Positions 44,422 to 54,267 of a stretch of DNA of 64,000 bases are shown in pieces. The notes below the pieces were generated by a model. It ran no database searches and was not told the DNA's origin. It saw only the letters and a list, made by a program, of their open reading frames with translations. Origin of the DNA: Nematostella vectensis (taxonomy: Eukaryota > Cnidaria > Anthozoa > Actiniaria > Edwardsiidae); contig NC_064046.1 of assembly GCF_932526225.1 (NCBI RefSeq), positions 7,613,219 through 7,677,218 of the forward strand, in the 5' to 3' direction. Both the position numbers and the translations under genes were made by a program. Numbering within the stretch: the first letter of the stretch is position 1; every line of letters begins with the position of its first letter.

Positions 44422-45426
44422 ACGACTATGCTCATTAAAGCGACGACTACTCAAGGATGAGGTCCTCCATCGCCAGTACACAGCAACAATAGACGAATAT
44501 ATTTCTCAAGGTCACGCCAGACAACTTCCTACAGACCATCAAAGCAGCGATGACAGTCCGACTTGGTACCTCGCTCACCATCCAGTATTTCACCCGCAGA
44601 AACCCGACAAAGTGAGAGTAGTTTTTGACTGCGCAGCCAAGCATAAGAACATCTCATTGAATGATAAGTTGCTTCAAGGTCCTGACTTAACTAACAATCT
44701 CGTTGGAGTGCTTATGCGTTTTCGTCAACATCCTGTGGCCTTTATGGCGGACGTAGAACAGATGTTTTATCAAGTCAAGGTCTCACCACAAGATTGCGAA
44801 GCTCTCCCATTCTTATGGGGGCCGGGAGGTGATTTGTCAACAGCACCAGTTGAGCATCAGATGCTAGTTCACATCTTTGGAGCGGAGTCAACACCGAGCT
44901 GTGCAAGTTTTGCTCTAAGAAAGAGGATAACAAGGCTGATTTTGGTGAAGCGACAGTTGAAACTGTTCTGAGGAACTTTTACGTCGATGATTGTGTCAAG
45001 TCCGTGCAGACTACTGGCGAAGCTTTTAGTCTGGTACATCAGCTGCATGAGATGATGAATAGAGGTGGTTTTCACCTTACAAAATGGATCTGAAACAGAC
45101 GTGAGGTACTTGTCTCGATTCCAGAAAAAGAGCAAGCCCCTTCATTGAAAGACAAGGATATTGATCTGGATGATCTGCCGATAGAAAGAACCCTAGGAAT
45201 GACATGGAAAATTGAAGAAGATGTCTTCAGTTTCCGAGCTCTTCAAAAGAGATCCGTTTCCACGAGACGTGGTATACTATTCATGACATCGTCAGTGTAC
45301 GATCCACTTGGTCTGGCAGCACCACTTGTACTGCCAGCTAAGAAGATCCTTCAAGGCTTATGCAAGAGCGACTATTCATGGGATGAAGTTATTCCAGACG
45401 CAGAGCTCGAGATGTGGCGAGATTGA
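44234..45426 (+). pseudogene. BEL reverse transcriptase
   Basis: Palm blocks: KVRVVFDCAAKHKNISLND, VAFMADVEQMFYQVKVSP (catalytic Asp), MLVHIFGAESTPSCASFALR, and after a frameshift FYVDDCVKSV at 44977-45006 (intact DD). A stop replaces a codon in HLTKWI (about 45093), then LGMTWKIEEDVF and SVYDPLGLAAPLVLPAKKIL belong to the thumb/connection. A stop at 45424 separates it from RNase H. Confidence 0.88.
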
Positions 45427-45459
45427 GTTGGTGATATTGGTTATATCACAGATGTAACA

Positions 45460-45864
45460 GTGCCTAGATGTGTGAAACTACAGCCATTGTCTAAAATACA
45501 GCCCATACAGCTGCACCATTTTTCGGATGCTTCAACTGAGGGATATGGCGCCGCGTCATATTTACGCGTTCAAGATACTGATGGTGTTGTGACCTGCAAT
45601 TTATTGCTCGGGAAAGCAAGAGTAGCACCATTGAAGTCAGTCACAATCCCTAGATTAGAGCTCACTGCCGCAACAGTCGCTGTGAAGCTACACAAACAGA
45701 TCGAAGAAGAACTCGACCTACCGGTGCACAAGACTTATTTCTGGACAGATTCGATGATTGTTTTGCAAAGTATCAAGAACAAATATAAGCGTTTCAAGAC
45801 CTTTTTTGCTAATCGGCTTCAACTATCCACGTTATATCCAGCCCAGATCAGTGGTTTCATGTGA
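45460..45864 (+). pseudogene. BEL RNase H
   Basis: HHFSDASTEGYGAASYLRV (first Asp), IPRLELTAATVAVKL (Glu) and KTYFWTDSMIVLQSIKN (second Asp) give the D-E-D triad of RNase H. A stop/frameshift at 45861 cuts the end; the following ORF (45861-46553) continues with NPADYASRGL, the typical post-RNase H linker. Confidence 0.85.
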
Positions 45865-46414
45865 GTTCTGCTATGAATCCGGCCGACTATGCCTCTCGAG
45901 GCCTGAAGACGAGTGACAAGGATAAGATTCAAGTATGGCTAAATGGTCCACAATTCCTAAAGAAGGAAGAATGTTGGCCTTCACAACCAGTTAATGATAC
46001 TTGTGCCGAGGAGATCGAAGTTAACAATGTGAGCAGCAACCATGTGAGCAGTAATGTGAAAGAGGGTTTAGACAACATGATTGAGAGTTATTCCTCCTTG
46101 TATGCCTTCCTGAAAGGAGTTGCTTGGATGATGCGATTTAAGAAGTACCTAATACATCAGGTGCGCCGACCATCCGACGTTGATCTTAAGATAGGAGATC
46201 TCACGGCTCAAGAGATTTCAGAAGCCGAGAACGAGATAGTGAAGTATGTAGAACGACAGAGCTTTCCGAGGGAAATGAAAATCCTGGAAGTTGAAGAAAG
46301 AAAGAGAACAGAAGAGAAGAAGGACTACTCAAGATCTTCAGGTCGGCGATTGAACAGCGCGCCATACTCAAGTCCCCTTTTAAAGTTCTGCCCATTTGTA
46401 CTCGATGGATTGAT

Positions 46415-46740
46415 CCGAGTCGGAGGACGTCTTGATAGAGCATCGATCCAATACTCATCACAGGTAAGCACCACATCACAGACCTCATCACTCATCAAGT
46501 TCATAACAAAGAAGGTCATATGGGTCCAACCCAAGTGCTATCAAGCGGATTGATAGCACTTGTCAGTTTCAAGTGCTATCAAGCGGATTGATCAAGTGGA
46601 TTGATCCGAGTCGGAGGACGTCTTGATAGAGCATCGATCCAATACTCATCCCACGTAAGCACCACATCACAGACCTCATCATTCATCAAGTTCATAACAA
46701 AGAAGGTCATATGGGTCCAACCCAAGTGCTATCAAGCGTT
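46415..46740. repeat. ~180-bp tandem duplication in BEL integrase leader
   Basis: The block from GGATTGATCCGAGTCGGAGG to AACCCAAGTGCTATCAAGCG at 46411-46548 is repeated at 46597-46738 with few differences; a short stretch with three CAAGCGGATTGAT words lies between. It breaks the zinc-binding N-terminus of the integrase. Confidence 0.88.
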
Positions 46741-47777
46741 CGTGAGAAGTATTGGATATTGAAAGGAGGGGCAGCTGTAAGAGCTGTACTAAAGAAGTGC
46801 ATCAAATGTAAGCGGTGGAAGGCCAAGCCTCAAGATCAGATTATGGCTCCACTTCAATTAGCGCGCGTCACACCTGATAATCCACCATTTACCTTTGTTG
46901 GAATTGATTACTTCGGGCCTATACAAGTCAAAGTAAAGAGAAGTTACGTAAGGCGATATGGATGCGTTTTCTCTTGTTTAACTATGCGTGCAGTTCATAT
47001 CGAGTTAACGACAGACTCTTTTCTTCAAGCCTTCTCAAGATTTGTGAGCAGGAGAGGACCGCCAAGGGAAGTCTTTAGCGACAATGGAACTAACTTCAAG
47101 GGAGCAGAAGAAGATGTCAGAGAAGCCTTGAAAACCTGGAACCAAGACCGTATCAGAGATACCTTGCGAGAGAATAAGATCGAATGGCATTTCAATCCCC
47201 CCAAAGCAAGCCACACCGGAAGATTATGGGAGAGAATGATAGGTTCGATTCGCAGAATCCTGCGCGTCTTACTTGCTAACCAGACGGTGGATGACGAAAT
47301 ACTCAGTACCATGATGGCAGAGACAGAGAACATTCTGAATGATCGCCCCCTGACGCGTATCACAGCTGACCCAAACGACCTAGAACCCTTGACGCCTAAC
47401 AAGCTTCTGTTAGTCTACAGAAATCCATGCATAGCTCCAGGAGACTTCTCAGTTCTTGCTGATAGATTTACCAAGCGCTGGTCCGTCACGCACAGTACCT
47501 ATCCAATATCTTTTGGAGACGATGGGTGGAGTATATGCAAGCTCTCCAAGAACGTCAGAAGTGGCTGAAACCAAGGAGAAATCTCAGCAAAGGAGATCTA
47601 GTACTAGTTGTGGATGAATCATTACCTCGTGGACGGTGGCCTATGGAAGTGATTGATGAAGTAGTTCCCGACAAGTTCGGTGCTGTTCGCCACGTGATGA
47701 TCAAGACTGCACTCTCCCATCTAAAGAGAGATGTACGCAAGGTCTGCCTACTAGAAGCAGCATCCGCACCAACCTAG
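46711..47777 (+). pseudogene. BEL integrase and DUF5641-type C-terminus
   Basis: Partial zinc-binding end (CIKCKRWKAKP), then the RVE core: FVGIDYFGPIQV (first Asp), REVFSDNGTNFKGAEEDV (second Asp), HTGRLWERMIGSIRRIL (Glu). The frame shifts at about 47525-47560 into KWLKPRRNLSKGDLVLVVDE and RGRWPMEVIDEV, the C-terminal domain typical of BEL/Pao. A catalytically complete core but a broken ORF. Confidence 0.88.
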
Positions 47778-47976
47778 ATGTCAAGATATGTCTTAAAGTT
47801 TGCAAACGACTTGTGAGTTTACAGACTCACTACTGAGTGAATGGACTTATCAAGTGCTCAGAGAAGTACCATCTGATATGAACACTATTATGAACACTAT
47901 TCATAAATTAAATTAGTTAGTTTCGCAGTATTTGTGTTGAGTGTGTCAGGACTCAATGGTCCTTCGGGGGCCGGTT

Positions 47977-48266
47977 TGTTACAGCGAAACTCTGAATTTT
48001 TGTGTTACAAGATGTTTTGTTAATATGTTTGTACACCCTTTGTTGGTCGCCGGTTTAGTAGTTTCTCGTTAACACATCGTTCTATTGTTATTAGAGTCCT
48101 TTGTCTTAGTCATGCTAATTTTTGATAAGTAAACGTAAGCATTCTGTATATTAGTCACTGCAGTTAAGATTTCTTTGGTTCGTCCTCTCTGTCGTCTACT
48201 CGTCTGTATATTGTCACCTTTGAGGTAAATTATTTAATATTTTCTCGTTTATTCAATTTTGTAACA
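47977..48266 (+). repeat. BEL right LTR
   Basis: Begins TGTTACAGCG right after a purine-rich tract (TTCGGGGGCCGGTT) and ends at GTAACA, giving TGTTA...TAACA inverted ends. The boundary on the right is inferred from that symmetry. Confidence 0.8.
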
Positions 48267-48376
48267 TTTCATAGCGGCCGCTTTATACTTTTATCCATGT
48301 ATTTTTATTTGTGTTAATCGTCAAAGTGGAGAATAAAATGGGTGGTGGGTAAACATCTTCTTTCCCCATCGCATTT

Positions 48377-48835
48377 AATGAGCTCTCGGACAGTGACAAG
48401 AGATGCGTTCGTTACACCAGTCGGCGCATCATGAAAATGAACTTTGACCTTGCACCAGGATCGAGCGTCCCACACACGGAACTGAACCGTATCGTCCAGG
48501 AGTGGTATGACCTATATGGTCAAGGTGGGATAGTAGCGTACAAGGGAGGAGACTGTGAGCGCAAGGTGCTGAAAGAGCTTGGTATTCCCAACGTTAATTT
48601 TGAACTGTATGGTGGCCCCAAATACGAAGCATTATGGGCATATTATGACTCCATTACGCCTCATATGAACTTTTTATGGGACATTAGTGCTAAGACTTGT
48701 GGGTATCACTTTTACCAACCCGAGCCCACCCCCGTGCATTGCCCTAGAGTCGAAGTCTATGTGTTTGCCAAGTGGCTAAAGGAGAGACAAAGATTGTATA
48801 GTAGACCTTCACACCATTTTGAGACTACTGTGTAG
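48377..48835 (+). CDS. conserved unknown protein of Polinton-like element
   Basis: The frame is open from 48377 (FNELSDSDKRCVRYTSRRI); the first ATG is at 48431 (MKMNFDLAPG). Distinctive segments are LNRIVQEWYDLYG, IVAYKGGDCERKVLKELGIP and CPRVEVYVFAKWLKERQ. I know similar proteins from mobile DNA of corals and anemones but no assigned function. It is the only plus-strand gene of the element; the BEL insertion lies just upstream and may have removed its true start and promoter (an in-frame-looking plus ORF begins at 41999 on the other side). ATTAAA follows at 48887. Confidence 0.6.
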   Translation, partial: NELSDSDKRCVRYTSRRIMKMNFDLAPGSSVPHTELNRIVQEWYDLYGQGGIVAYKGGDCERKVLKELGIPNVNFELYGGPKYEALWAYYDSITPHMNFLWDISAKTCGYHFYQPEPTPVHCPRVEVYVFAKWLKERQRLYSRPSHHFETTV

Positions 48836-48877
48836 AAAGAACATCCGAACACCACGTTATGGTTTTTGTAAAAACAT

Positions 48878-48892
48878 TTTATTGTTATTAAA
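48878..48892. terminator. convergent polyadenylation signals
   Basis: AATAAA on the minus strand (48878-48883) and ATTAAA on the plus strand (48887-48892) lie between the two convergent genes that end at 48835 (+) and 49086 (-). Confidence 0.55.
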
Positions 48893-49085
48893 GAGAGAAT
48901 GTTGCACATAACAGCACATTGTCTTTTTCGCTTTTTTTAAAAGGGTCCCATGGGAGTTGCCTTCCTGGTTATTGGTCTTGGGGTGGAGAGTGAATAGGCG
49001 GAAGTGTCGTTGTTCTTGTGGGTGTCTGTAGTCATCGTCGTTTAAGTCTTGGTATGCGTGATGGCCTTGGTGTGTTGGTGGGTGG

Positions 49086-49448
49086 TTATGGTAGGAGAGG
49101 GGTCTCGTCTACTTTTGCTTGTGGTGGTACTGAGCTTGGTGTTTTGCTAGGTGGTGAAGGAAGGTTAAGGGCTGGTTTAGCTGGTATTCTTGTTCTTCTG
49201 TTGGTGTTACCACCGTCTTTGAGTTGTTGTAGCCATTTGAGGTATTGGTTTGACACCCGATTGTAGTGACGTATTTTCGCATCTAACGGTAACGAGAAGT
49301 CATTCAAGATAGCTCGCATCTCCCCATCCAACCGTGCCATGATACGGAATTGAGGGGCCATGGTGACGTTTTCCTTGGTCATGATCATGTTGAGCATGTA
49401 TTCGGGGATCATGGCCATGCGGTAGGCTCCCCCTTTTTGTGTGGTCAT
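49086..49448 (-). CDS. 120-aa unknown Polinton protein
   Basis: Starts MTTQKGGAYRMAMIPEYMLN, with a helical middle (DGEMRAILNDFSLPLDAKIR) and a Pro/Ser-rich tail. Preceded by a TATAAATA box 47 nt upstream. Family not recognised; it resembles small structural or scaffold proteins encoded next to pX in such elements. The frame is intact. Confidence 0.6.
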   Translation of the reverse strand: MTTQKGGAYRMAMIPEYMLNMIMTKENVTMAPQFRIMARLDGEMRAILNDFSLPLDAKIRHYNRVSNQYLKWLQQLKDGGNTNRRTRIPAKPALNLPSPPSKTPSSVPPQAKVDETPLLP

Positions 49449-49495
49449 GGTGAATATCTTGAGTCAACTGAGAGGGTAAACTTTTACGTCGACTC

Positions 49496-49503
49496 TATTT
49501 ATA
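49496..49503 (-). promoter_or_regulatory. TATAAATA box (120-aa protein)
   Basis: Minus-strand CTATAAATAG, 47 nt upstream of the ATG at 49448. One of five equivalent boxes in this element. Confidence 0.65.
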
Positions 49504-49507
49504 GTCT

Positions 49508-49859
49508 TTAGATTTTGCTGATGAGTTTATTCAACACGGGTGTGGCTGCTGTGGCACCCAAGAACCCTAGTAAGAGGGGGATGACAAATCCACCACGTTG
49601 ACTTGTGACGGAGCGTTTTCGGGAACCATTGGGTACTCTCTTGTTAGCCAGGGTGCGTAGTCGTTGTAGGTGGGGCTTTAGTTTTCTCCTTTGAGTCTGG
49701 GAAATGGGGAGGTTACCTTTCAATAGGTTCTTGGCAAATTTCCCCCAACGTGTTTATTTGTTCGGGTGTAGCATTGGCCAGAAGACGTTGTCGCGCTTTC
49801 CCTTTGGTATGCGAGAGCACTCCAAGAAAGCGCTCGTTCCTTCTCAGTCGGCTAGACAT
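49508..49859 (-). pseudogene. adenovirus pX-like core/membrane protein, frameshifted
   Basis: Short basic protein starting MSSRLRRNERFLGVL, with KLKPHLQRLRTLANKR and then a Gly-rich hydrophobic stretch GGFVIPLLLGFLGATAATPV. Basic arm plus hydrophobic end is the pattern of adenovirus protein X (mu precursor) homologues in adintoviruses. The frame changes at a run of five G (plus-strand C, 49742-49746). Confidence 0.65.
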
Positions 49860-49890
49860 GGTGAAATGAGATAGAATGTAGAGTCTTTGC

Positions 49891-49898
49891 TATTTATA
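49891..49898 (-). promoter_or_regulatory. TATAAATA box (pX-like)
   Basis: Minus-strand CTATAAATAG, 31 nt before the ATG at 49859. Confidence 0.65.
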
Positions 49899-49909
49899 GG
49901 GTTCACATT

Positions 49910-50776
49910 AATAGTGATCTCCATGCTGAATTGAATTTCCCAAAGGGGACTTGTCCACCCTGTTGATTTGTTCCATGACCGGCCACACGACGGGTAGTGA
50001 CGCATTTGGTCTTGCTGGTGTTGCTTCCGTTCCGTCCGCGACTCTTGCGGGTAGAACACTTTCACGGGAAGAGGCACGATTCAAGGTGGTTGAGGGTGTG
50101 GACTGGGTACGGATGAGACTTCCTGCACGACTTCTAGGGGTTGAACGACTTCTAGGTGTGGACGTGCGTGAAGGAGGAGCAATGCTCCCCAACGAAGATC
50201 TCATCCCTGGTGATGATAGTAAGATACTACTACTTCCAGCAGGGGTACCAGCTGCAGCTCTGAAGGCCTCAAGCAAATTGGTGCGTCGTGGTGGTGTTTT
50301 CTTTTTAGTGGTGAGACGCCCAAGGGCACTGCCTGCTCGTAGCCAGGGAACCGAGATTCGTCGCCGTTTTTGGGTGTGTCACTGCGTCGTCGCGAGATCG
50401 AGAATCGTGGTGTAAACGATGGTGGGGTACGACACTTTTGTCGAGGTGTACTCACGGGTGGACTGAGTGCTAAGGGTGACAGGGTTGATAGGGATGGGGG
50501 TGATGGGAACTCGAGGGGTATCCCAAACTCGTCTCGGAGAATAGTGTGGAATGGCGAAGCTGCAGAGGATGAGGATGCAGAGGAGGGGGAGGAAAGGGGG
50601 CTAATCCCTTCCGGTGGTGTGGGGGGCGAGAGACCATGGCGTCGATTCAATTGTGCTTCTGCTCTGTAGCGTGCACGTGCGCTTGCTGTGGGGAGTCCAC
50701 GTGTGACACCACCACGGGCATTGGGTGTTCCTCGTGTGGCACCACCACGTGGACCTCTTCCGCGTGTCCTAGCCAT
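49910..50776 (-). pseudogene. RG-rich Ser/Pro protein, frameshifted
   Basis: Starts MARTRGRGPRGGATRGT (Arg-Gly repeats that could bind nucleic acid), followed by a long Ser/Pro disordered stretch; it changes frame in an A-run at about 50303-50309 into NLLEAFRAAAGTPAGSS and a Ser/Arg/Pro-rich tail (TPRSRSTPRSRAGSL). Likely a virion core or DNA-condensing protein; inference from composition and position only. Confidence 0.5.
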
Positions 50777-50810
50777 CGTCAACTGAAACGGTTGGCTTTC
50801 CTTTTACCTC

Positions 50811-50818
50811 TATTTATA
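50811..50818 (-). promoter_or_regulatory. TATAAATA box (RG-rich protein)
   Basis: Minus-strand GTATAAATAG, 35 nt before the ATG at 50776. Confidence 0.65.
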
Positions 50819-51207
50819 CTTTTTTCTTCGTCTTTGTCTTCTTCTTCATCTTTTTTGCACCCATTCCGAGTTGTTTCTTGATAGAAATCAAAGAGCGTAC
50901 CAAGGAGGTTCTTGCGGGTCGATTGTTTTTTGGGATTCTTGATATAGCGTCTAGTAAATTTCCATCAGCCACGTGTTTGTCGTACAGGTTCTTACTCTTT
51001 GAGTAGGCAATGTCATGTTTTTGGCATAAGGCATCCAAGATGTTGATAGGATTACTTATGCTCGGGTCGAGCTTAATCTCTAATTAATTTTTTTACCAGG
51101 TCCGCAGTAGTTGTAGCTTTCCCCTGTCGGGTGCGTAAATGAATCTCACCGAATCTTGCGAGTTCACGCTGGATGTCAAATTGGTGTTGTTGCCGTGGAA
51201 GAGACAT
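50814..51207 (-). pseudogene. phospholipase A2-like domain protein, interrupted
   Basis: Starts MSLPRQQHQFDIQRELARFG; a stop/frameshift at about 51075-51080 precedes the segment DALCQKHDIAYSKSKNLYDK, which has the H-D-x-x-Y active-site motif of parvovirus-VP1-type and adintovirus PLA2 domains, and ends in a Lys-rich tail. The Asp-Pro/Ca-loop side is disturbed by the break. Such domains are thought to act on host membranes; here only the remnant is described. Confidence 0.65.
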
Positions 51208-51244
51208 TGTCGTTAATGGGAAGTTTTCACTTTATCTCTCTCTC

Positions 51245-51252
51245 TATTTATA
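51245..51252 (-). promoter_or_regulatory. TATAAATA box (PLA2-like)
   Basis: Minus-strand GTATAAATAG, 38 nt before the ATG at 51207. Confidence 0.65.
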
Positions 51253-51892
51253 CTTTAGGAGATGCTGGGGTGTACATGTAAATGGGACATTGGTTGGGTA
51301 AGATGTGAGAACGAAGGCGGTAGGCGTCAGGGGTTTTTTGGTGAAAATCCATCAACAAGTAGCCATGAGGTTCTTGTGTGGCTTGTCGGTACGCATCCAT
51401 CACGTAATTGAACTGCCCTGGAAACGCTTGCTGTGCAAGCATGCGTACTCCCAATTGGTTCCTCGGGTCTTTGAACAACACAAAGTAATGACCGTTGATC
51501 GAAGCAGTACGTGATTTTCCTCCAGGGAATAAATTCTGTGACAAAAATAAGGTGGTGATATCATGGTGATGGGATTCTTGGGTCAAAACTTTCACCACCC
51601 GGTCGATTTGATCCATCATGTCGTCCATGATGAGCAAGCCTGGGGTATCGTGTTTTCCAAATAGGTCTGTGATAGAGTCGGGTAAACCATGATGGAATTC
51701 GGCGCCCAATTGGCGTTGCATCGAGTCAAATAAGGGTTGCCATTCCCCGTAACAATAGACGATTTTACGAAATTGTTTGTCAAAGACCCGAGGTGCTTGT
51801 TGCAACAAGGCATGGACCCAGATGTTTTTTCCCGACTGACTAGGTCCCACGACCATGACGGCACAGGGACAACGAAATCGACGATCGTCCAT
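51248..51892 (-). CDS. FtsK/HerA-type packaging ATPase
   Basis: 214 residues from MDDRRFRC, the start chosen because the P-loop then lies at residues 16-23 as in viral A32-like ATPases. Walker A reads GPSQSGKN, with Asn where Ser/Thr is expected; Walker B is LLIMDDMMDQ; FLSQNLFPGG is the conserved Gln/Asn sensor region. The family pumps DNA into the capsid in Polintons, adintoviruses and NCLDV. The frame is intact, but the Walker A change could impair Mg/ATP use unless it is a sequence error. Confidence 0.87.
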   Translation of the reverse strand: MDDRRFRCPCAVMVVGPSQSGKNIWVHALLQQAPRVFDKQFRKIVYCYGEWQPLFDSMQRQLGAEFHHGLPDSITDLFGKHDTPGLLIMDDMMDQIDRVVKVLTQESHHHDITTLFLSQNLFPGGKSRTASINGHYFVLFKDPRNQLGVRMLAQQAFPGQFNYVMDAYRQATQEPHGYLLMDFHQKTPDAYRLRSHILPNQCPIYMYTPASPKV

Positions 51893-51998
51893 CCTGGTCG
51901 ATACCTCTAGGGTAAATGATCTGATCTTAACCACTTCTTTTTCCTTATAAGTAGTAGAAATGATGACACAAACACACAGGTAACCCAACAAATGTTTT

Positions 51999-52004
51999 TT
52001 ATTT
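51999..52004 (-). terminator. polyadenylation signal
   Basis: AATAAA on the minus strand just past the protease-like gene. Confidence 0.45.
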
Positions 52005-52014
52005 TGTTATTGCT

Positions 52015-52603
52015 TATTATGTTAGTCGATGAGTCGTTAAGGGCAATACGGTACACGAGTTGTCCATCCCGTAGTCGTCGTTGTGACAAGGCTCTCACGT
52101 GGAACGTGTCGTGTACAAACGTGCACACCAATTGATCGTTTCAATCGGGGCGAGTGCTAAACATGGAAGTAATGTCTTCCAAAGGTTTGTTACGAGTACG
52201 GTGCCACAAGAAACACAGACAGTACTGTCCACACACGGCAGAGTTTAAAGCTTGGAGACGTTGTGAATTTGTCACAAGTCGGGGGCGTAGGGCGCAAAAA
52301 TCGACCATGTTCTGTCAATACGCTTGTGGAGGGAAACCAAAACTATCCCACCATTCGCATCGGTGTGGAGTAAAGTAGACCGCTAACCAATGGCTTCCCG
52401 GTTTGTTGCTAGGATCCACATTCACAATGTATGCGGCGCACCCGTTTCCGTCTTCAGGGATAAAGGTAGGTAGACGATCTGAAGGGAAAACCCCCTTCGA
52501 ACACGGGTTCTATGTAAGGGTCGCTGCGTGCCATGACATCCAATTCTTCGGTCCTCATGGCGTCTAGTCCAAGATTCATCATTCTTCCCCATCCGTCATC
52601 CAT
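52015..52603 (-). pseudogene. adenain-like cysteine protease, broken
   Basis: Begins MDDGWGRMMNLGLDAM. Out-of-frame pieces show the order of the C5/adenain fold: GSHWLAVYF (catalytic His at 52390-52392), CEWWDSFGFPP (acidic residue) and SAVCGQYCLCFL (oxyanion Gln and nucleophile Cys at 52219-52221). At least two frameshifts plus a stop. The family matures capsid proteins in adenoviruses and Polintons; the position between capsid and ATPase fits. Confidence 0.75.
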
Positions 52604-52626
52604 TTTTTCAGCAGGAGGAGGGTTTT

Positions 52627-53950
52627 TTAACCTTGAATGTCGTACATCACGTTGCGAGCAGAGTCTACTTCCATGTTGTTGTTGAATTCCCCGTACAGCA
52701 CGACTGTGTACACCTTGTCGGTGGCTTCACTGAAGGTTAATTCGAGCGTTACCACTCCTTTATACTGAGGCTGGAAGTACCCGGATGAGGCATTCGCAGC
52801 AGCTGTGAAGTCAAAGGGAAATAAGGCGAACCCATTCTTGAATTCTTCACGTGAGATGTTCAGTCCTCTTCCGCGATACGGACCACGCACGTTGTCGAAC
52901 AGCAGGTGGTACAAATCTATGGCTTCACCACCTATATTTTTGAGACTTGAGATGGGTGTTTCGTTTCCATCCACTTTGACCTCGATAGAACTCAGATGGG
53001 GCATCTGGAAATTGAAGGGGTTCTTTGTGTATGATCCATTGTAGGCAGCATCCTTGACGATTAAAAAATCATCCGTTTAGGAACGAGTCCATTGAATAGG
53101 TCCCTGAACAGTATGGAGCGTTTTCCGCTTTCGATCTGTTCGGTTTTGACTACAGCCGTGGTTAAGGGGTACTTGGCCAAGTTGTGTCTGAGCATTTCAT
53201 TGGCGTGATTTAACCTGACAGAGTCGGTGGGGGTCACGTGGTACAGGCGAAGAACTGCTCCCTTGGAAATTTTGAATTTCCCATTTCCAGCATGGGACAT
53301 GAGGGCAAATTGTGGTTTTTGCAGTTCAATTCTGATCTTGATGGGTATTTGGTCCAGTAGGTACCGCTCGGAATGAAAGATGTCGCAGAATAGAGGTCCG
53401 ATCAGTCCAACGGTCGCACTTTGAGCCGTGAAGGTGGCGCGTGTTTTCAAGCCTTTGTTTAGAGCAGCACTACCTGTTATATCGGTACCTTCTATTTGAC
53501 CAGCCGTGTCTTTGTACCAGAGTGCCCCAGTCAAGTACGACTCTTGACCTTCCTTGGAATAGTTAAAGAGGGATTCGATGTAGGCACGGTACGCATACGA
53601 ATTCGATTGTAGTGTAACGGGTCTGTTTTTCAATTCAACCTTGACTTGCTTGATCATCGAATGCAAGGCGTTGTTTACAAAGGCAACTTTTTCGCCTGAA
53701 GTAAGGTTCGTGTCATTATCTTTAGTGAGTTTTACTTCCAGCCGGATGTGTGTTTTCTACAGATCAATATAAGTGAAGCTTGGGTAAATGTACCACTCAA
53801 TGTGATCGTCTCCTTCATCGGATGGTGTATACAGAACATAAATACCCTTTTCTAAGGCACAACATCTGTAGCAGGAAGTGTAAACAAATTCATCCCTGCA
53901 TTGGCGACTTGGTTTGACCCGGAAAAGACACTGGTGGTGATAAAGTGAGA
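52627..53950 (-). pseudogene. major capsid protein, double jelly roll
   Basis: Pieces in order: N-terminal region including SDEGDDHIEWYI (about 53830), an in-frame stop at 53757-53759, the large frame 53061-53666 (VGLIGPLFCDIFHSERYLLD, GAVLRLYHVTPTDSVRLNHA) and, after a frameshift near 53060, 52627-53004 (GNETPISSLKN, YKGVVTLELTFSEATDKVYT). The stretch around GPLFCDIF and the C-terminal beta-rich VVLYGEF match the hexon-like capsid protein of Polintons/adintoviruses. Forms the icosahedral shell in intact relatives. Confidence 0.78.
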
Positions 53951-54039
53951 GAGAGCTCTTCTTCGTGGCAAGGATAACTGCTAACTGAGAATGCTCCGTG
54001 TTCGATGAGGATTTTTATCTTTTTTTCTAGTCGAAAATA

Positions 54040-54150
54040 TCAGGGCTGCGAGGACGATGAGGACGAGGGTACGATGGGGGTAACTTTACGACGACGACGG
54101 CGGCGAGGAGGTGGAGGACGGGTACTCTTTCTACCACCACCACTCCCCAT
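54040..54150 (-). CDS. small Arg/Pro-rich basic ORF
   Basis: 36 residues from MGSGGGRKSTRPPPPRRRRR to a Ser-rich end. The same frame is open upstream without another ATG, so it may be the tail of a longer basic protein. Possibly a DNA-binding core peptide. Confidence 0.3.
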   Translation of the reverse strand: MGSGGGRKSTRPPPPRRRRRRKVTPIVPSSSSSSQP

Positions 54151-54267
54151 TTGAATGGTTGTTCCTATAGGAACGGTTTTTGGCAGGAACTTCACCAGCT
54201 GAGGTGCTTGTTTCTCGGCTTGATGCTTTTAAAGGATGAATGAATGATGGGGATACCATTAGGAATG

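Larger units (their letters stand above)
42125..48266 (+). mobile_element. BEL/Pao LTR retrotransposon, nested
   Basis: 6.1-kb element inside the Polinton-like element. The left LTR (42125-42350) and right LTR (47977-48266) are nearly identical where they overlap. Gag, aspartic protease, RT, RNase H, integrase and the DUF5641-type C-terminus follow in the BEL/Pao order. The left LTR is truncated and joined directly to gag, so the primer binding site and gag start are missing. No clear target-site duplication seen. Confidence 0.92.
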
